Shown here one piece after another: positions 50,401 through 62,500 of a stretch of 64,000 nt of DNA. Each line of letters starts with the position of its first letter. The stretch's first letter is position 1. The stretch is from Bemisia tabaci (Eukaryota; Arthropoda; Insecta; Hemiptera; Aleyrodidae), in the NCBI RefSeq assembly GCF_918797505.1, contig NC_092799.1:30268597-30332596 (forward strand), given 5' to 3'. The notes beneath the pieces are model-generated. The model was given only the letters and a program-made list of their open reading frames with translations, was not told the origin of the DNA and made no database searches. The translations under genes and the position numbers were made by a program.

Positions 50401-52096
50401 AGTGAGAACACTAAAAAACTTTTATTCAACTAAATGAAGTACTTCAAGCTCCAAATGAGTGGTTTCAAGATTATTTAAGTTCCTTCCTCCAATCTTGGGC
50501 ATAAAATTAACTGAAAGGGGCTTCTTCAGTGATTAATTTTGCTCAGATATATTGGAGGCTCACCTTTAATGTAACAACTGAGCTATTTTTTACATTAAAT
50601 GATTAAAAAATATACATTGACTCAGCACTGAACTTAGATTTTTATTCTTTTCCAACGGTAAAATTTTGGGAAAAATTTATCTGGGGAAAAAATTTATTAT
50701 TAATCTTTATTTATCTTTTTTCACTTTTATTATTCTTACAGCCTGCAACACAATCAGAAAACAAACCCACCTCCTTGTATGATTACAAATAAGACTTAAG
50801 AGACATTCACTGATACGCATACTTAATGGTGAAAGGTTATTTATGTGTTGTAGGTCATCAAAAAATTATTTTCTTGGTGATGTTGGCTGATAGATCATTT
50901 TTTTAAAGTTGAAAGCTAAGAGCAACAAATACTCAAGAGCGTTTAATTTTTCTAAATCATAAGACTTAAAAAATAGTTTCAATTAATGGTTAAATAGCAT
51001 ACTTAGGTGGCAGGTGAGTCACTTTGATGCAACGAGCAGAATATTCATAGATCAGTTTGTCCAACCAAGAAGTTAACCGCACCATTTTTCCACTAACGTT
51101 CAGCTTAGTCACCTTTTTTGTAAACTTTTCAAACGCTTGCTCGGTTGTAAATTCAACAATACACTTGTTTATATGCAGGAAAATAATGTTTTTTATTGTG
51201 TTCTGCTCAATACAACTGGCTACAGCTTTTTTCACATCATCAGCTGAAATATAGTTGGGAAGATTCTCTAGAACCACATAGAATGGAAGCCTAGAAACTG
51301 TTAATGGCATTTCTTTGATCTGCAGTTTAACACCGGGGGCCATTAGAGATTTTGCTTGTTCACGTGTTTCACAGCAGACTAAAAATTTATTTGAATACAC
51401 ATTTATGCACCTTGTAATGTTGATACCTTGCTTAGAGATATATTTCTCAAATTTTTTCTTCTTGATATATTCTGAGGATGAAATTAGGAGAGAAGAGAAC
51501 CCAAAATCTTTCTTTTTAGTATCTGTCTCGGCTTCTTCATCGGAGCTGTCATCAGCTATTAGTTTTTCATCTACTAATTCGTCTGATTCAGAATCTTCGT
51601 CAGTTTCACTATTTTCATCATCATCTTCCTCTTCTTCTTCTTCTCCAGCTAGAGAATCATCACTCTTACCACTTTTTTCTGACTCATCCTCAGAACTTGA
51701 TTCTAGGAATTCTTCCTCATCGATATTTTCTACAACATCTAAATCTTCAGACATCCCATTGAGAGAGAACAAATCTTTGTCAGATTTTTTTTCAACAATC
51801 AAGTGTTTCTTTTTTTGCCCCTTTGGCAGTTCATTTTCTGACTGGGAAAGTATCACTTTTCCATTGCTCTTTGGAGCTTTCAAGGGAGTTTTTACAAGTT
51901 TTGTTGGAGTGGGTTTGGGTGACAGGCCATTCTTCTTTTTTGTTGAAGTTTTAGTTACAGATGCTGCTTTAACAGGATTTTCAGGTGTTGCCACTTCAAC
52001 TTCAACTTTCACTTTCACTTTTGGTGTTTTAATTTCTTTGTCTTCCTTTTTGACTTTAGAGGGCGTATTAACTGAACCAACAGATTTTCGTTTCAT
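41480..52096 (-). CDS. Nucleolin-like acidic multi-RRM protein
   Basis: Probably a nucleolar RNA-binding protein. Seven exons, in transcript order: 51003-52096, 50002-50128, 48840-48937, 47487-47610, 46382-46497, 43921-44053 and 41480-41662, joining in frame to 624 residues. Residues 1-110 are basic with KTPK/KVKVKVEVEV stretches. Residues 118-192 are strongly acidic (GEEEEEEDDDENSETDEDSE), and 215-265 may be a worn RRM. RRM-like units follow, each with a strand/loop start: FYVVLENLP (272), CIKVTHLPPK (356), VVLLGLPQK (432) and YITLGLFKLNPS (509). The tail is lysine-rich (KRKRVQKKKKKKKSNKNKKQ). This acidic-RRM-basic order is that of nucleolin, but RNP1 motifs are weak and the RGG tail is absent. 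An upstream in-frame GTG is ignored; the ATG follows a TTTTTCCAG acceptor, so a noncoding first exon is likely. Confidence 0.85.
41769..42012. mobile_element. 244-bp MITE
   Basis: The ends TTGTGTTTGTTGGGCAGACA and, inverted, TTGTGTTTGTCGGGCGGACA pair over about 30 bp (to CATAGATGAC). A second inner pairing surrounds CGCTGCTTTGTGG. It lies in the last intron of the nucleolin-like gene. Confidence 0.8.
42488..42749. mobile_element. 262-bp inverted-repeat element
   Basis: The ends GTGGAAGCTTTTACTTTCGG and the inverted copy at 42730-42749 match over 20 bp. An inner pair is GTTGACCTACCTACATGG with CCATGTAGGTAAGTCAAC. Confidence 0.8.
44405..44570. mobile_element. Fragment of dispersed repeat
   Basis: Related, in opposite orientation, to 22800-22935. 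Its end (ATGACAGAAAGTCTGC, GTCGCAAACAGAGATACG) also matches the 245-bp MITE-like family. Confidence 0.5.
44619..45237. mobile_element. 619-bp foldback element
   Basis: Arms of about 180 bp start AAGGACCCCGCACACCTCTT on both ends (inverted) and share GGCAATCGGTCGTGGTGCAG and GCATCTTGAGGAGAATCG. It lies in an intron of the nucleolin-like gene. Confidence 0.85.
45258..45405. mobile_element. 148-bp MITE
   Basis: The ends TGGATTACATTTTGCAATAA and, inverted, TGGATTACATTTTACAGTAA pair over about 38 bp. It starts 20 bp after the 619-bp foldback. It supplies a cryptic GTAAGG donor at its edge. Confidence 0.85.
45612..45870. mobile_element. Dispersed ~245-bp MITE-like repeat, copy c
   Basis: Same orientation as copy a (5452-5700). 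Shared blocks are GTTCGCAGTGTTTGAGAATC, AGAATTGTCTTCGCTCAGAG and TATGACGGGAAGTCTGCGAC. The flanking GTCCGCA and TGCGGAC are inverted ends. Confidence 0.65.
46008..46154. mobile_element. 147-bp MITE
   Basis: The ends GAGTCCACGCCAGATAAATT and, inverted, GAGTCCGCGCCAAGTAAGTT pair over about 50 bp, through CTAGACTGAGACAGAAGATTG. Confidence 0.85.
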
Positions 52097-52483
52097 TTTA
52101 ACAGGGTAAAAATATGTTTTCACATATATTCTGGAAAAAAAGAAGGGAAAATATGAAATTAGAATTATACAGTTAAGAAATTTTTAATTGCAATGGCAGA
52201 AAAATGACAAGACGCTACTGAAATATGGAACTCATCAGCCTTTAAAAGACTTGCTCTTTTTGATTTTTCTTTTCTGTCAGCAGAGTATTCTGCATAAATA
52301 GTCCAGGCAAATAAGGAAAAGAGCCTGCAAAAATACCGGGTAGCAATGTTTACATTAATTCCTATGTAATTTTTGATGCTGAATCCGAATTTCAACTTTG
52401 CACTAAAAAGTTCTGACCAGAAAGTTGCCAACTTCAGCAAAAATGGCCTAAAATCAGCCTTTTTCCCGGATTATGGCCTGAAA

Positions 52484-52924
52484 CTTGCCAGAAATTGATC
52501 TGACGATAAAATTAGTCATTTTCAGAAATAAAACTCGTTAAATTTCCTAAACGTTTTTTTTCTCAAGGCAAAATCAAGCGCGCTGGCAGGCTCCGAACTT
52601 TGAAAAATGAGCGAAAATTGTGTTTTTCGCGGTTTTTGACCGATGTCTCCTGTTTTAGTCGTCTAACGAGTAATTTCTGGACAAATTAAGTGAAGATGAT
52701 AAAATTTACACTTAGTGAAATGAATTGATGTAAATAATACGGAACCCAACACATTACAGTATGCGCAATTTTCGCACATTTTACAAAGTTCGGAGCCCGC
52801 CAGCGCGCTTGATTTTGCCTTGAGCAAAAAAATGTATAGAAACTTTTTTATAGGAAATTTAACGAGCTTTAAAAAAAGCTTTCTGAAAAGAACTAATTTT
52901 ATCGTCAGATCAATTTTTGGCAAG
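52484..52924. mobile_element. 441-bp inverted-repeat element
   Basis: Arms of about 125 to 150 bp. Outer pair: CTTGCCAGAAATTGATCTGA with its inverse near 52905-52924. Inner pair: CTCAAGGCAAAATCAAGCGC with GCGCGCTTGATTTTGCCTTG. Confidence 0.85.
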
Positions 52925-52939
52925 TTATTCAGCAATTAC

Positions 52940-53165
52940 ATAACTCAGTTTGTGACGTCGCAGACTTCCTATCAAACTTCATTTTTTAAACAGAAAACTA
53001 CTTAGCGGCAATTCTTTAAAACTGCTGTGATTTTTTTTTCTGTGCTAAGAAAATTCCGCAAAAACTTCAAGGAATGATGTTAATTTGTTCACCATTTAAA
53101 AAATGACAGAGAGGCGGAGATTGACAGACACCACAAACAAGATATGTGATTGTGGACTTACACCG
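52940..53165. mobile_element. Dispersed ~245-bp MITE-like repeat, copy d
   Basis: Shares GACGTCGCAGACTTCCTATC, TTCCGCAAAAACTTCAAGGA and GTGGACTTACACCGTC with copies a and c. Directly follows the 441-bp element. Confidence 0.6.
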
Positions 53166-55580
53166 TCAATTTGGATGAACACCCACTCAACTGTCAAAAA
53201 ATAAAAGGAAGTTTAGGAATTATCAATTAAGATGGCATATCTACGCATTCTGTTCAAAAGAAACAATGCAGGATACTATTCATTACATCATGGAAATAAT
53301 ATCTCAAGTCAATAAAGTTTCTCCTTCCGTTATTCAGCTGCGCAGTGAACGTGTACTATAACGCTTCTAAGAACGGAGCTAGTAAAACTACGGTCCAATC
53401 TTGACCACTGCTGACACGCATTTGTAATACTACCAGAATTCAAAAATTCACTTCTTCCTTTCATTTATCAGTTGAAGGGTACCGATTTGAAGTAAGTCAG
53501 AGGTTAGATGCCTCTCAACTAACAATGAGCAAGCTGCGGTGAATGCAGCGGGGAAAAACTCCGAAGGGATAATTGAAGATGGAATAAGAAGAATTAAAAG
53601 GCTCTGACATTCAAAACCGTAACCAAACAGCAGAAATGGCTTCTGTTGTTTAAAATTGTATTACAAAGTCAAGACAAAAAGTATAATTTAATACTACTTA
53701 CTTTAAAATGTAAATGATAGGGAAAGAGTTCAGAACACCAGGTTAACTGCTTGTACTTCTGGAGGGTCAGACTAATTTAAAGTGAAGCGCGGTGGTTAGG
53801 AAACAGCTAAAAATTCCTAGAATGATAAAATCGATCGTTTTCGCCTTCGAAAGGCGAAATATTTTATTAAAACTTGATGACAAGCTTAAAATGACATAAA
53901 AAACAAATGATACACGTGGGGGAGCGCAAGGCGACCGCCATGATGGAGATCGATGGTGCACTGTCGTTGGTTCAACGTTGTTTGTATAAACGCGCCAATT
54001 TCAATTTGACGCTCTTTTTGCCGCGACGTTTTGAAATGACGGACATTTTGTGAAATATTTCACGAAATTTCATGAGATCCACGACACACGAGGTTGTGTT
54101 CTTGCAAATTATGAACAATTCATTTAGGAGAGGTCACACAACTCGCATCCTAAAGTACGGAATAATGCAGCATCAATTTTCATTGCCCGCAGTTTTCCCA
54201 CCGCGAGCGCAGTTTGGTAGATGGCGAATTAATATAAAAGTACGCGATTGGTGGAGCTCTCGTTGACCAGAAGGCGGAAAAAATTGAAATTTTATAAAAA
54301 ACCAACCCTCCGTGTTATTACGAACCAGAGATTGACGTTGAGAGGAGTTAGCAACGTAATTGCATTGACATGTAGCAAAATTTGATAATTAATTCATTTG
54401 CTCTGGAAGTGTCTCAAAATTACTCGTGAAGTTTTGTGTAAATTTTCTTTGCAATTTGATAAAAATTTCCTGAGATTTTCAATGTAAAGCATGCAATCGA
54501 TGAGGAATATAGAAATAAACTAACAAATGAAACTGTCCAGTCAAATTTATTTTCCGTAGACTAAGGAACGTAACTTCATTGCAAGGTTGCAAAATTGACC
54601 CGAACGATTCAATTTTTCAACAGATATGACTGTGCAGTTTCAATCCGTAATTTTACTGATTTTTGCGTGCGATCGGAAGAAATTAATGAAATGTTGAATT
54701 TGAAACGCCCAACAGTCCTCTAGTTAAAATGAAATTTGCGAGCGAAAATTTTGTATTATTGAAAAGTAAATAAGAGCCTACCTACGTTTTTTGTCTGGAA
54801 GAGTTCAAATTTTGACCCTCCGACTCTTACCCCTTCATTAATAGATTGCAAGTTCTTGCATGATATCTAGGATGAATACGATGAGCTCTTGAGGTTTGTA
54901 TCCACTACATATTGAAGCGCCACTTAATAGTTTCTACTGGTTCTAACTTCTAACTTTTAATGTGAGATTTTATTCGCTCTCTGTCTTCATGGGTCAAAAA
55001 TTCTTCTCTAACATTTTAATGTTGGTCAAATCTGCAGTTGACACCTGAAAGGTCACCTGAAGGAAGAGAAAAATAGTGGGTATGATGATAACAGAACTCA
55101 AAGTCTTTAATCAGATAAGATTTGTCTCACGATATAATTACAATAGGAATCATTGTATAACGATAGAATAGCATCATTGGCACATGATACAGCCATGATG
55201 AAATATGTAAATATATACAAATTAGGAAAGTACAAATGACTGCATTTCAATTCAACTGTCAGAAATTTATGATTACAACACCGCAAAAGAACAACTTTTG
55301 TTGCAGTTTATGGTGAAACTGAGGGACATTAAGTAATTATTTCACACTGCAACATTGTAAGTTTACTTTTTAGTCATAAAAGTTTTTATTCTCTTTGTAG
55401 CATCTTATATTTCTTGACAGGATGAAGCTGTCTGGTCTCAGTTGAAAATCTGACCCTGAAACTGGTTTAGAATGCCTTGGGATTTCAGTTTGTGAAAAGT
55501 TTCCGCTTTGAACGAATGTTGTTTTTCTAACTGCTATGTCCTTTTTAAGAACTGCCGCACATGGGAGATACCTACAGTCA

Positions 55581-55670
55581 GACGTTTTTCTATAAAACGG
55601 AACTAAGCAGAACTAAAATCCTCAAAACTAACTCAATTTGGCGCTTAGTTCCGTTTAACAGAAATACGTC
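55581..55670. mobile_element. 90-bp palindromic MITE remnant
   Basis: GACGTTTTTCTATAAAACGG and, inverted, GACGTATTTCTGTTAAACGG pair over about 28 bp, ending at GAACTAAGC. Confidence 0.7.
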
Positions 55671-56577
55671 CATTTATTACTGACAATAGTCTCAAAACCA
55701 GTAAAAACCGTTTTTAAATCTGATAGTACCTAGATGCATTAATTACAGGATACCTAACTCAGCAGATTCAATGTTTAAATGAAAAATCAAAACTCTTAGC
55801 TAACAAAACTAATAAGTACATTCTTTAAATTGAAAAAAATTGATTATTTTCTGTTACTTCTACCTTCAGATTGATTTTACGTAGAATACTTCTACAATCA
55901 ACATTGTAGCTGATAGGTAAATGAGCAGGCACCAGGGCTACCTCATGGTAAAAGTTAATTGAACATGTTATTGATTGCTTTCAAACAATAAGAATCAGCT
56001 GACAGCATGACAGCTCTGATTTTTCATACTGAAGAGAGGTGTTCCATTTCTGAATGAAGATCAAAATATTGGAAATTTGAGTGCAGATCCATATTCTTCA
56101 CACGATCATCCTCTTTTCAGCATTTGTATTGAATTCAAGAAAAGTTTACTTCCCACCTCTCAGACTGAAATGAAGTGAAAAGCGAGTGAAATACCTAGGT
56201 GATTCACATGAAAGTATTAACTTTCCACTTAAAGATGCCGGTAAACGATACGAGCTTGATTTTCTTCTGTTTTATTTTTTACATACATTTTTCATTGTTG
56301 GATCCTTTTTTTGGAAATCCTTCATGCAGAAAAACTTTTCTTTAAAATTCTTGATTTTTGGTTCAAATGTGAACGAACATATTGAATTCACCTCACTGAA
56401 AGACACAAGTATAGGTACGCATTAGTCATGAAAATATACTTGCATCCAAAAAATCATTTATGAGAGTGAATATGCACGATAGCTATGGTACTAACCTACT
56501 TTCACAACTCTGAACATTGAAGCATAGAATTTTAGAAAAAATAAAACAATAAATGGTGCACTAATTTTGTAGGTTGA

Positions 56578-56736
56578 TCACTGCTTTTGTCCGTACTTTG
56601 AAAAATACTTGGCTAGGGGAATGAGCGGACCAAAAAAGGATGGTGCCCGTACAAAAGTAGGTATACCTGCTGAATAGGTAATTAAAAGGAGTTGAGATAA
56701 GCAAATGATGTACAAGAGTACTTGAAGAGTCTTCAT
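56578..56736 (-). CDS. Candidate 52-aa secreted peptide
   Basis: I do not recognise a family. Starting at the ATG of 56734-56736, the frame encodes a classic signal peptide: MKTLQVLLYIICLSQLLLIT, then YSA, a likely cleavage site. About 29 residues follow, beginning GIPTFVRAPSFFGP, then LIPLAKYFSKYGQKQ and a stop. The mature part is basic, with Phe and Pro and no Cys. A strong 3' splice signal (CTTTTGTTCTTCAG) ends at 56770, just upstream of the ATG, so a noncoding first exon is plausible. A CAG|GTATAC donor-like site lies at the cleavage point, so the frame might instead be a signal-peptide exon of a longer protein. Role, for instance antimicrobial, salivary or signalling, cannot be told from sequence alone. 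Confidence 0.4.
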   Translation of the reverse strand: MKTLQVLLYIICLSQLLLITYSAGIPTFVRAPSFFGPLIPLAKYFSKYGQKQ

Positions 56737-56769
56737 GATCTTGAATAAAAACTCCAACAGAGAAAAGAA

Positions 56770-58747
56770 CTGAAGAACAAAAGAAAAATTGATTACATTG
56801 AGCAAACTTTTACATATTATTTTAAAAGATCATAACCTTTTCATATTGTCAAGGACTAAAGTCAACTGGGCAGGCCTAAGAATATTGCAACAGTGACTAA
56901 CTTAAAGGGTAAATATTTATGAGCATTTCTCACGACACAAGTTAATAATTCAACACGGAAACTGTGGAGGGACTCTGGGCAGGAAAAAAGAATTTAAATC
57001 ATCAAAAACAGAGGACAAACACCAATTTCACTACAAAAAGATGCATTGCCAACATGTGAATTTCTAGCTCTATGCTAAGCTGCATGGAACCAATTATACT
57101 GCTCCAGAAGCTATCTCTACACTTTCAAGTATGACAACGTTGGTTTTATGGCCAACGCAAAATAGAATTCAGTTTAGAACTGAAGTTCTCATTGCAGGGG
57201 GAAAAACTCAAGCAAAAAAGATTTCTCTCATAACGATACGCTGTTTGTTACAAAATGATAGTTATGATCAATCAGAAAGGCAACTGCAGCACAGTTCCTC
57301 ACAAATAGCGTACTTCTTTGAAATAAATTTTGCTCCGTGAGTTTTTCTCTCTACAATAGGGGAACATGTATGTATGAACTCCATAAGATTAGAGGTTCCA
57401 CGTTATATATCAGCAAGAAGTCCATCGTCATTATCAATTTTGAGGTGTACTGAGCAATGTTTCAGGAATGATGCTGAAGTGGATGTATAAGCTTAACACA
57501 ACATCAGATAAAAATTCACAAGGTTTTAATCCTAACAATTAACTTATAAAAAACAGCCATCATTTTTGAAAGAAAACAAGTACCCTAATTAATCAAAGTG
57601 AGAAATTAAATCTGAGGATCAAACTTAAGTACAAAGGAGCATTGTGAAGCAAATGGCAAAATGAAGATGGTATTTTATGTACCTACTTAAATGGCTAATT
57701 TTTTTCATCAGTTCACTGAAGGTAACAATTTAATCATGACTGAGTGCAAGTTAAAAACTCAAATGAAGCATTTATTTTTAAATTTTACATTGTATCGTAT
57801 CCACCTTTTTGTTGCCTACCTATTGGATTTAAGCATCAGACCTACAGTTTGGAAGAATCAAAATTGCTTAGAAAAGAAGAAAGCTTGGAAAAAAAATTGA
57901 AAAGAAAAGAACATTATTTGATTTGTCTCTCACATATTACATCAGAATCACTCTGCATAATAAATTACATTACAGTCTTTTGGGATATAAGATAAAAACT
58001 AGATACTAGGAGTAAGTATTTACAAAATGGAGCAATTGAAAAGGTATTAACTGTATTCTGACTAACTTTTACCTCTTTTGTAAGAGAAAGTTACCTTACT
58101 ATTAAAAACAAGACTATACTAATAATAGTTCATCCTAGTTGGATTTTGTTTCTCAAATATTAGTTTTTCTATGCTTACTCTGGAATTTTTTCCCTCATCA
58201 AGTATATTAATTGGCCAGATTTTTAAAAATCTCTTTTCAGATTAAATTTAATCTGTTTCATAAAAATTAAAGCTCCTTATCAAATTATTCTCACAGGAAA
58301 AATTGAAGCAACAATAATGAAAATCATGCTGTTAGACGATTGGTACTTTGGGTTGCACATCGAGCTGAAAAAAGCTTCAGAATCCAAGAGATAGGGTCGT
58401 TTCCAACCAATTTTAGAGATTTCTCCATTGAAGACATCAAAAAAGTGATTGAATTGTACAGCTGATGAAACTGTATAAGTATCTATTCCTTGGGAAGCTG
58501 AAAATTGAATCTTCAGATTTGATTTACTTAGTACAATATTATGAAATGTGTAACATGGTAGAACCCTTTTTGACATGGCAAAATAAAGTAGGTATGAACT
58601 TCTTATTTATAATTTTTTTTTTGCTTTGATATTTGAGCATTGACACTTAATTCCCATGAATTTGATCATGAACTTGATTCACCTCTAATGATCCCAAGGG
58701 ACAAAGAAAACTATCATTGCTAGCTCAGAAAGTCATGTGTGACCAAA
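56770..58747. other. Intergenic or 3' UTR region
   Basis: AT-rich, with no supported gene. The part near 58747 is probably the 3' UTR of the zinc-finger gene. A 98-residue minus-strand open frame (58280-58576) shows no known domain. Confidence 0.4.
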
Positions 58748-59574
58748 TTAACTAGAATTCATGACCGTTGATCTTCTAGAATAACCACGCCTAGAAACAG
58801 TTGAGCCTTGCGCCTCACACTCTTTTCTAACCCTATCAATTATATCAGCAACCAACTGTTCTTCTTTCTGTCTCTGTTTCTCATACTCTTTCTCATACTT
58901 AACTTTCTGTTTTTCATAGTCTTCATCAATCACAGATGGATTTACGATATTTTCAAAATTACTTTTAACTCGCTTTAGAGCCTTGGGTGAAAGCTCCATA
59001 TTATTCACTATCTTGTACTCAGTCAAACCACCCTCTAAATTACAGTCTACTATTTTCAATTTCAATACATCCGACTTTGCTTTGCCATTGTCTTCAGGTT
59101 TCCAGTGACGGGTATTCACATGACCCATGTAACCCTTCTTAGATTTAAAGAAAGCATTACATTTGTGACATTTGTACAGGTTGCCAGGACTAGAGACATG
59201 AAACTTGTATTTGTGTCTGTACCAGTGTGTTCGTGATGGAAGTACCTCTCCGCACCACTTACAGATCACCGTGTTGTCCTCTTGTATCAAGTACTCTAGT
59301 AATTCTCGTTTCTGCTGTTGCAGGTCGGGGACCTCATCCTTAACTTCTCTCTTCAAACTTTCAGATTCATCCGTCAAAAAGTGGACACCTGAAGTGAAGT
59401 CGGGATCCATGCCATCACTTCTCGTCTCTGGCTCACTTTTGATACTCGCCACAGACATCTCGATGTCCTCTATTATCAGTGATAAGTCTGGATGTTCATA
59501 GGGTGTCAAGGAAGATTCGGTTGATTCAGATGCATTGTCGCACAGAGTGAACGTCATATCTTCTTTCACTGGCT
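58748..59574 (-). CDS. Two-finger C2H2 zinc-finger protein, last coding exon
   Basis: Probably a nuclear DNA- or RNA-binding regulator; no named family recognised. The exon begins after a long T-tract and TTTGCAG acceptor at 59575 and carries about 275 residues to a TAA stop. Counting from its first residue, two C2H2 fingers are seen: C105-x2-C108-x12-H121-x4-H126 and C136-x2-C139-x12-H152-x4-H157. The N-terminal part is acidic and Ser-rich, with IKSE, LKRE and VKDE matching the sumoylation consensus. The C-terminal part has a charged, probably coiled-coil helix (YEKQKVKYEKEYEKQRQKEE). Translation may start at an internal Met (residue 7) with an upstream noncoding exon, or earlier coding exons may lie beyond what I could find. 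Confidence 0.75.
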
Positions 59575-62500
59575 CTGCAAAAAAAAAAAAAAAAAAATAA
59601 ATTAAAATGATTCTTAGTGTTTTTGGAGATGAAGACAAATCGAAAAAAAGAACATTCACCATGCTCAATTAAAAATTTTGACTGAATGGAGTTGTTATCT
59701 TTCTCAGGACAAGGATCTTATTAACTTCCGCGAGGAATTCGTGAGGGACATTTTCCCCAACTTTTATTAAATAAGAAGTGTGCCTGACCTGTGGAGTATG
59801 GAGTCAAGCCTCCAGCATACATACATATGAGCCACTTCCATAGCGCTTAAAGGTACTCTGCGAAACCTAACAGTCACAGTATGCTATCCTCCCACAGCCC
59901 TTCTGTTCAGCTTACGTAAATTCCGTAAGTTGGACTCAATAAAGCATCAAATCATCGACACAATCAGTACAGGAGATTGAGGACCATCAGTTGAATTATT
60001 TACGAGTGAAGTTCAAGAAGAATAGATATTGCTTTCTGAATGGTTTGGTAGCCTACCCCATGAGATTTATTATCTACCATTCACAGGTAATACAAATGCA
60101 GAGCCACCCCTCGCATAAAAAAAGAAAAAAAATGTATTAAAGAGTGATAATACAAAAATTGACGAGCAAAGTGGTTTCAAGAGCATGGTGAGAGGGTACA
60201 TGGATCTAAAAGTTAGACCAGAATACAAGTGTAAATCGAACACCAAATAGATGAATTGATTTTAGGGTAGTTATACGGCTTGGAACAGCACCGTTGCTGA
60301 GAACCATCAAAATATTGTCTGATCAATCACAACTTCGAAGACAAACATTGCAGGAAAGTAGAACTTCTTTGCATTTAAACGGTAAGATTATGGTACTAAA
60401 AAAATATTAAGTTCCACAGGAGCACAATTGAATCCTTTATAGCATCAGATAAACCATTGCTACAATAAAAAATTAATAGACACTAGTATAAGATGATGCG
60501 ATCATTGCTGTGAGAGCTTCAGTTACTGGGGTCCGATTTTACGGAAGCGCCCATTTATATTTTGTACCAAAATGCTTTGATTTAGACTTTGTATTATTTT
60601 CATGTGTTAATAGACGAAAATAACAATGCTATAGAATGATCTTGTAAAAATTGATATAAATATTACAAGGATTAAAATTTAGGAAAAAATATACAATTAG
60701 TTGAGTTGAAGGGAATTTCCAAAACGAAGTCAGAGGAGGACTTCTTTCAAATCAGTGGTGTAAAGGAAAAAGAGTATCTTCTGCCCACGATATTAATTTG
60801 AATTTACAAGGAATAAAACTAATGATTTCAAGTGAAGGCTCAGTAATTGGTTGTGTTTCTTGACAGATTCAAGTAATAATTTTTAAAAAAAAATTTTGTT
60901 GGGATATTAATGCTGTTCAGTATGAGTTACAGGATTACTCTAAATGATGTTTCAGAGAGATTCAAGCATGTATGTTGCGAGGCTGATGTCTAGAAAATGA
61001 TTAAAGAAATTTTAAAAGTCGAAGTAAGGGAATTAAGAATTGTGAATGCAATACTGAATTCAATTGAAAAAAGTCTAACATTCAAAAATAAAAAGAATGA
61101 TTGGACCCTCATGAGAGGTGGATAAGGATGATTAGATGCAAATCTGAAAGTAATTTTGAAACAATTACAACATTAATTTAAATTTTTATGGCCCTTTGAG
61201 GATTAATATTGAAACTAAAGTAGAGCTTTAAGAGTTCATCTATAGGCACATGAACGAAATGCAATTCGAAACATACCCGTCTTTCGCTAATATACATGAA
61301 CACATAGCAAAATGTTCAATAATTCAATTTTACATAAAATAGGGAGACAGAGAACTGATTCTAAAACAAAGTTTTGTTATTGTCACGTCTTGCCCCTTGC
61401 AAGCCGCTGCATCATGTAAGATTTTGATGACAACTGATACGGTTTTCGATAATTGCTTCGCAACATACTTTGATAACTTTGAAAACCCGGAGTATTGCTA
61501 GCAGAAAGGAGAAAAAACAAAACAGATAATAATTATAAGTTTAAATATATTATATAAAATATAAATTTCACTTAAATAACATTTATATTTCTGGATTCAT
61601 TTAAATTTTTATTTAGAAAAAAAAAAATCATCATTTACAAAACTACTTTCCACAAGTTATTTCTACAAGTTTTCATTAATGAATTTAATTGCGATAAATT
61701 ATTTAGTGAGATACAAGTGAAAGAAAACAAACAAGAAACATAATTTATACTATAATCATGAATTAGTTCGAGTGATTTTTTAATGATATGATACAATCAC
61801 TTCATCTCCCTTAACCCAATTTTGTTTACTTTTTTCGACTAATTAATTATATAATACTCGCAAATATTTACCTACGAAACAAAATTTACTACCATTTAAA
61901 GTTTAATATGAAGTGTGCCTTTGTGTGCAGATGAGTATAGAAATTGACTTCATGGGAGAGTGTACATATCTATTTACAAGTGGCAAAAACTTTGAGATAA
62001 AACTGCAGCATTTGCACAAAAGAAGTCCATCTGCAATGGTAACCTTATGTAGATACACTCCTTTTGAACTGCTGTGTTAAATTTACTTGCAGATGCTCTA
62101 AAATTGTTACGGAGCAGAATAGGAAGAAAAAAAAATGTCACTTCAAAATTAACAAAATTCTCATCTTAGGAATGGACTTAAAAAATTTACATGATGTTGA
62201 GAAAGTGGTATGAAAAGTTTTGACTACACATCTATTGATCTTTAAAAACACTAATTTACTCAACAAAACTAAATATCTCATGGAGGAAGCCAAAAATGTC
62301 AGAGTGAAAGATAGCTACAGTTAATGACGAACGTTTGCTAACTCAAATTATTTTTAACGTGAGTCATTGGCTCTGATTCATTTTTGGTCATTATCTGTCT
62401 AGTAAAAAATAATTGGTCATGTTTCCGGCAGTAATAGGATTATCTACGATTTCCAGCAGAGAAATCTCAAAATCAATACATCAGAGGGAAAAAACTTAAT

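Larger units (their letters stand above)
52097..56577. other. Region upstream of the nucleolin-like gene
   Basis: No supported coding sequence. It holds the elements at 52484-52924, 52940-53165 and 55581-55670. The segment 53930-54260 is locally richer in CpG (GGGGGAGCGCAAGGCGACCG, TTTGCCGCGACG) and is a candidate promoter and first-exon area for the minus-strand gene; this is inference from position and composition. Confidence 0.4.

Noticed and set aside
51315..52109. A 264-residue plus-strand Ser-rich frame
   Set aside because: It is the antisense shadow of the acidic and basic repeats of the nucleolin-like exon 1.
58280..58576. A 98-residue minus-strand frame downstream of the zinc-finger exon
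   Set aside because: No domain, no clear splice links, probably 3' UTR or intergenic.
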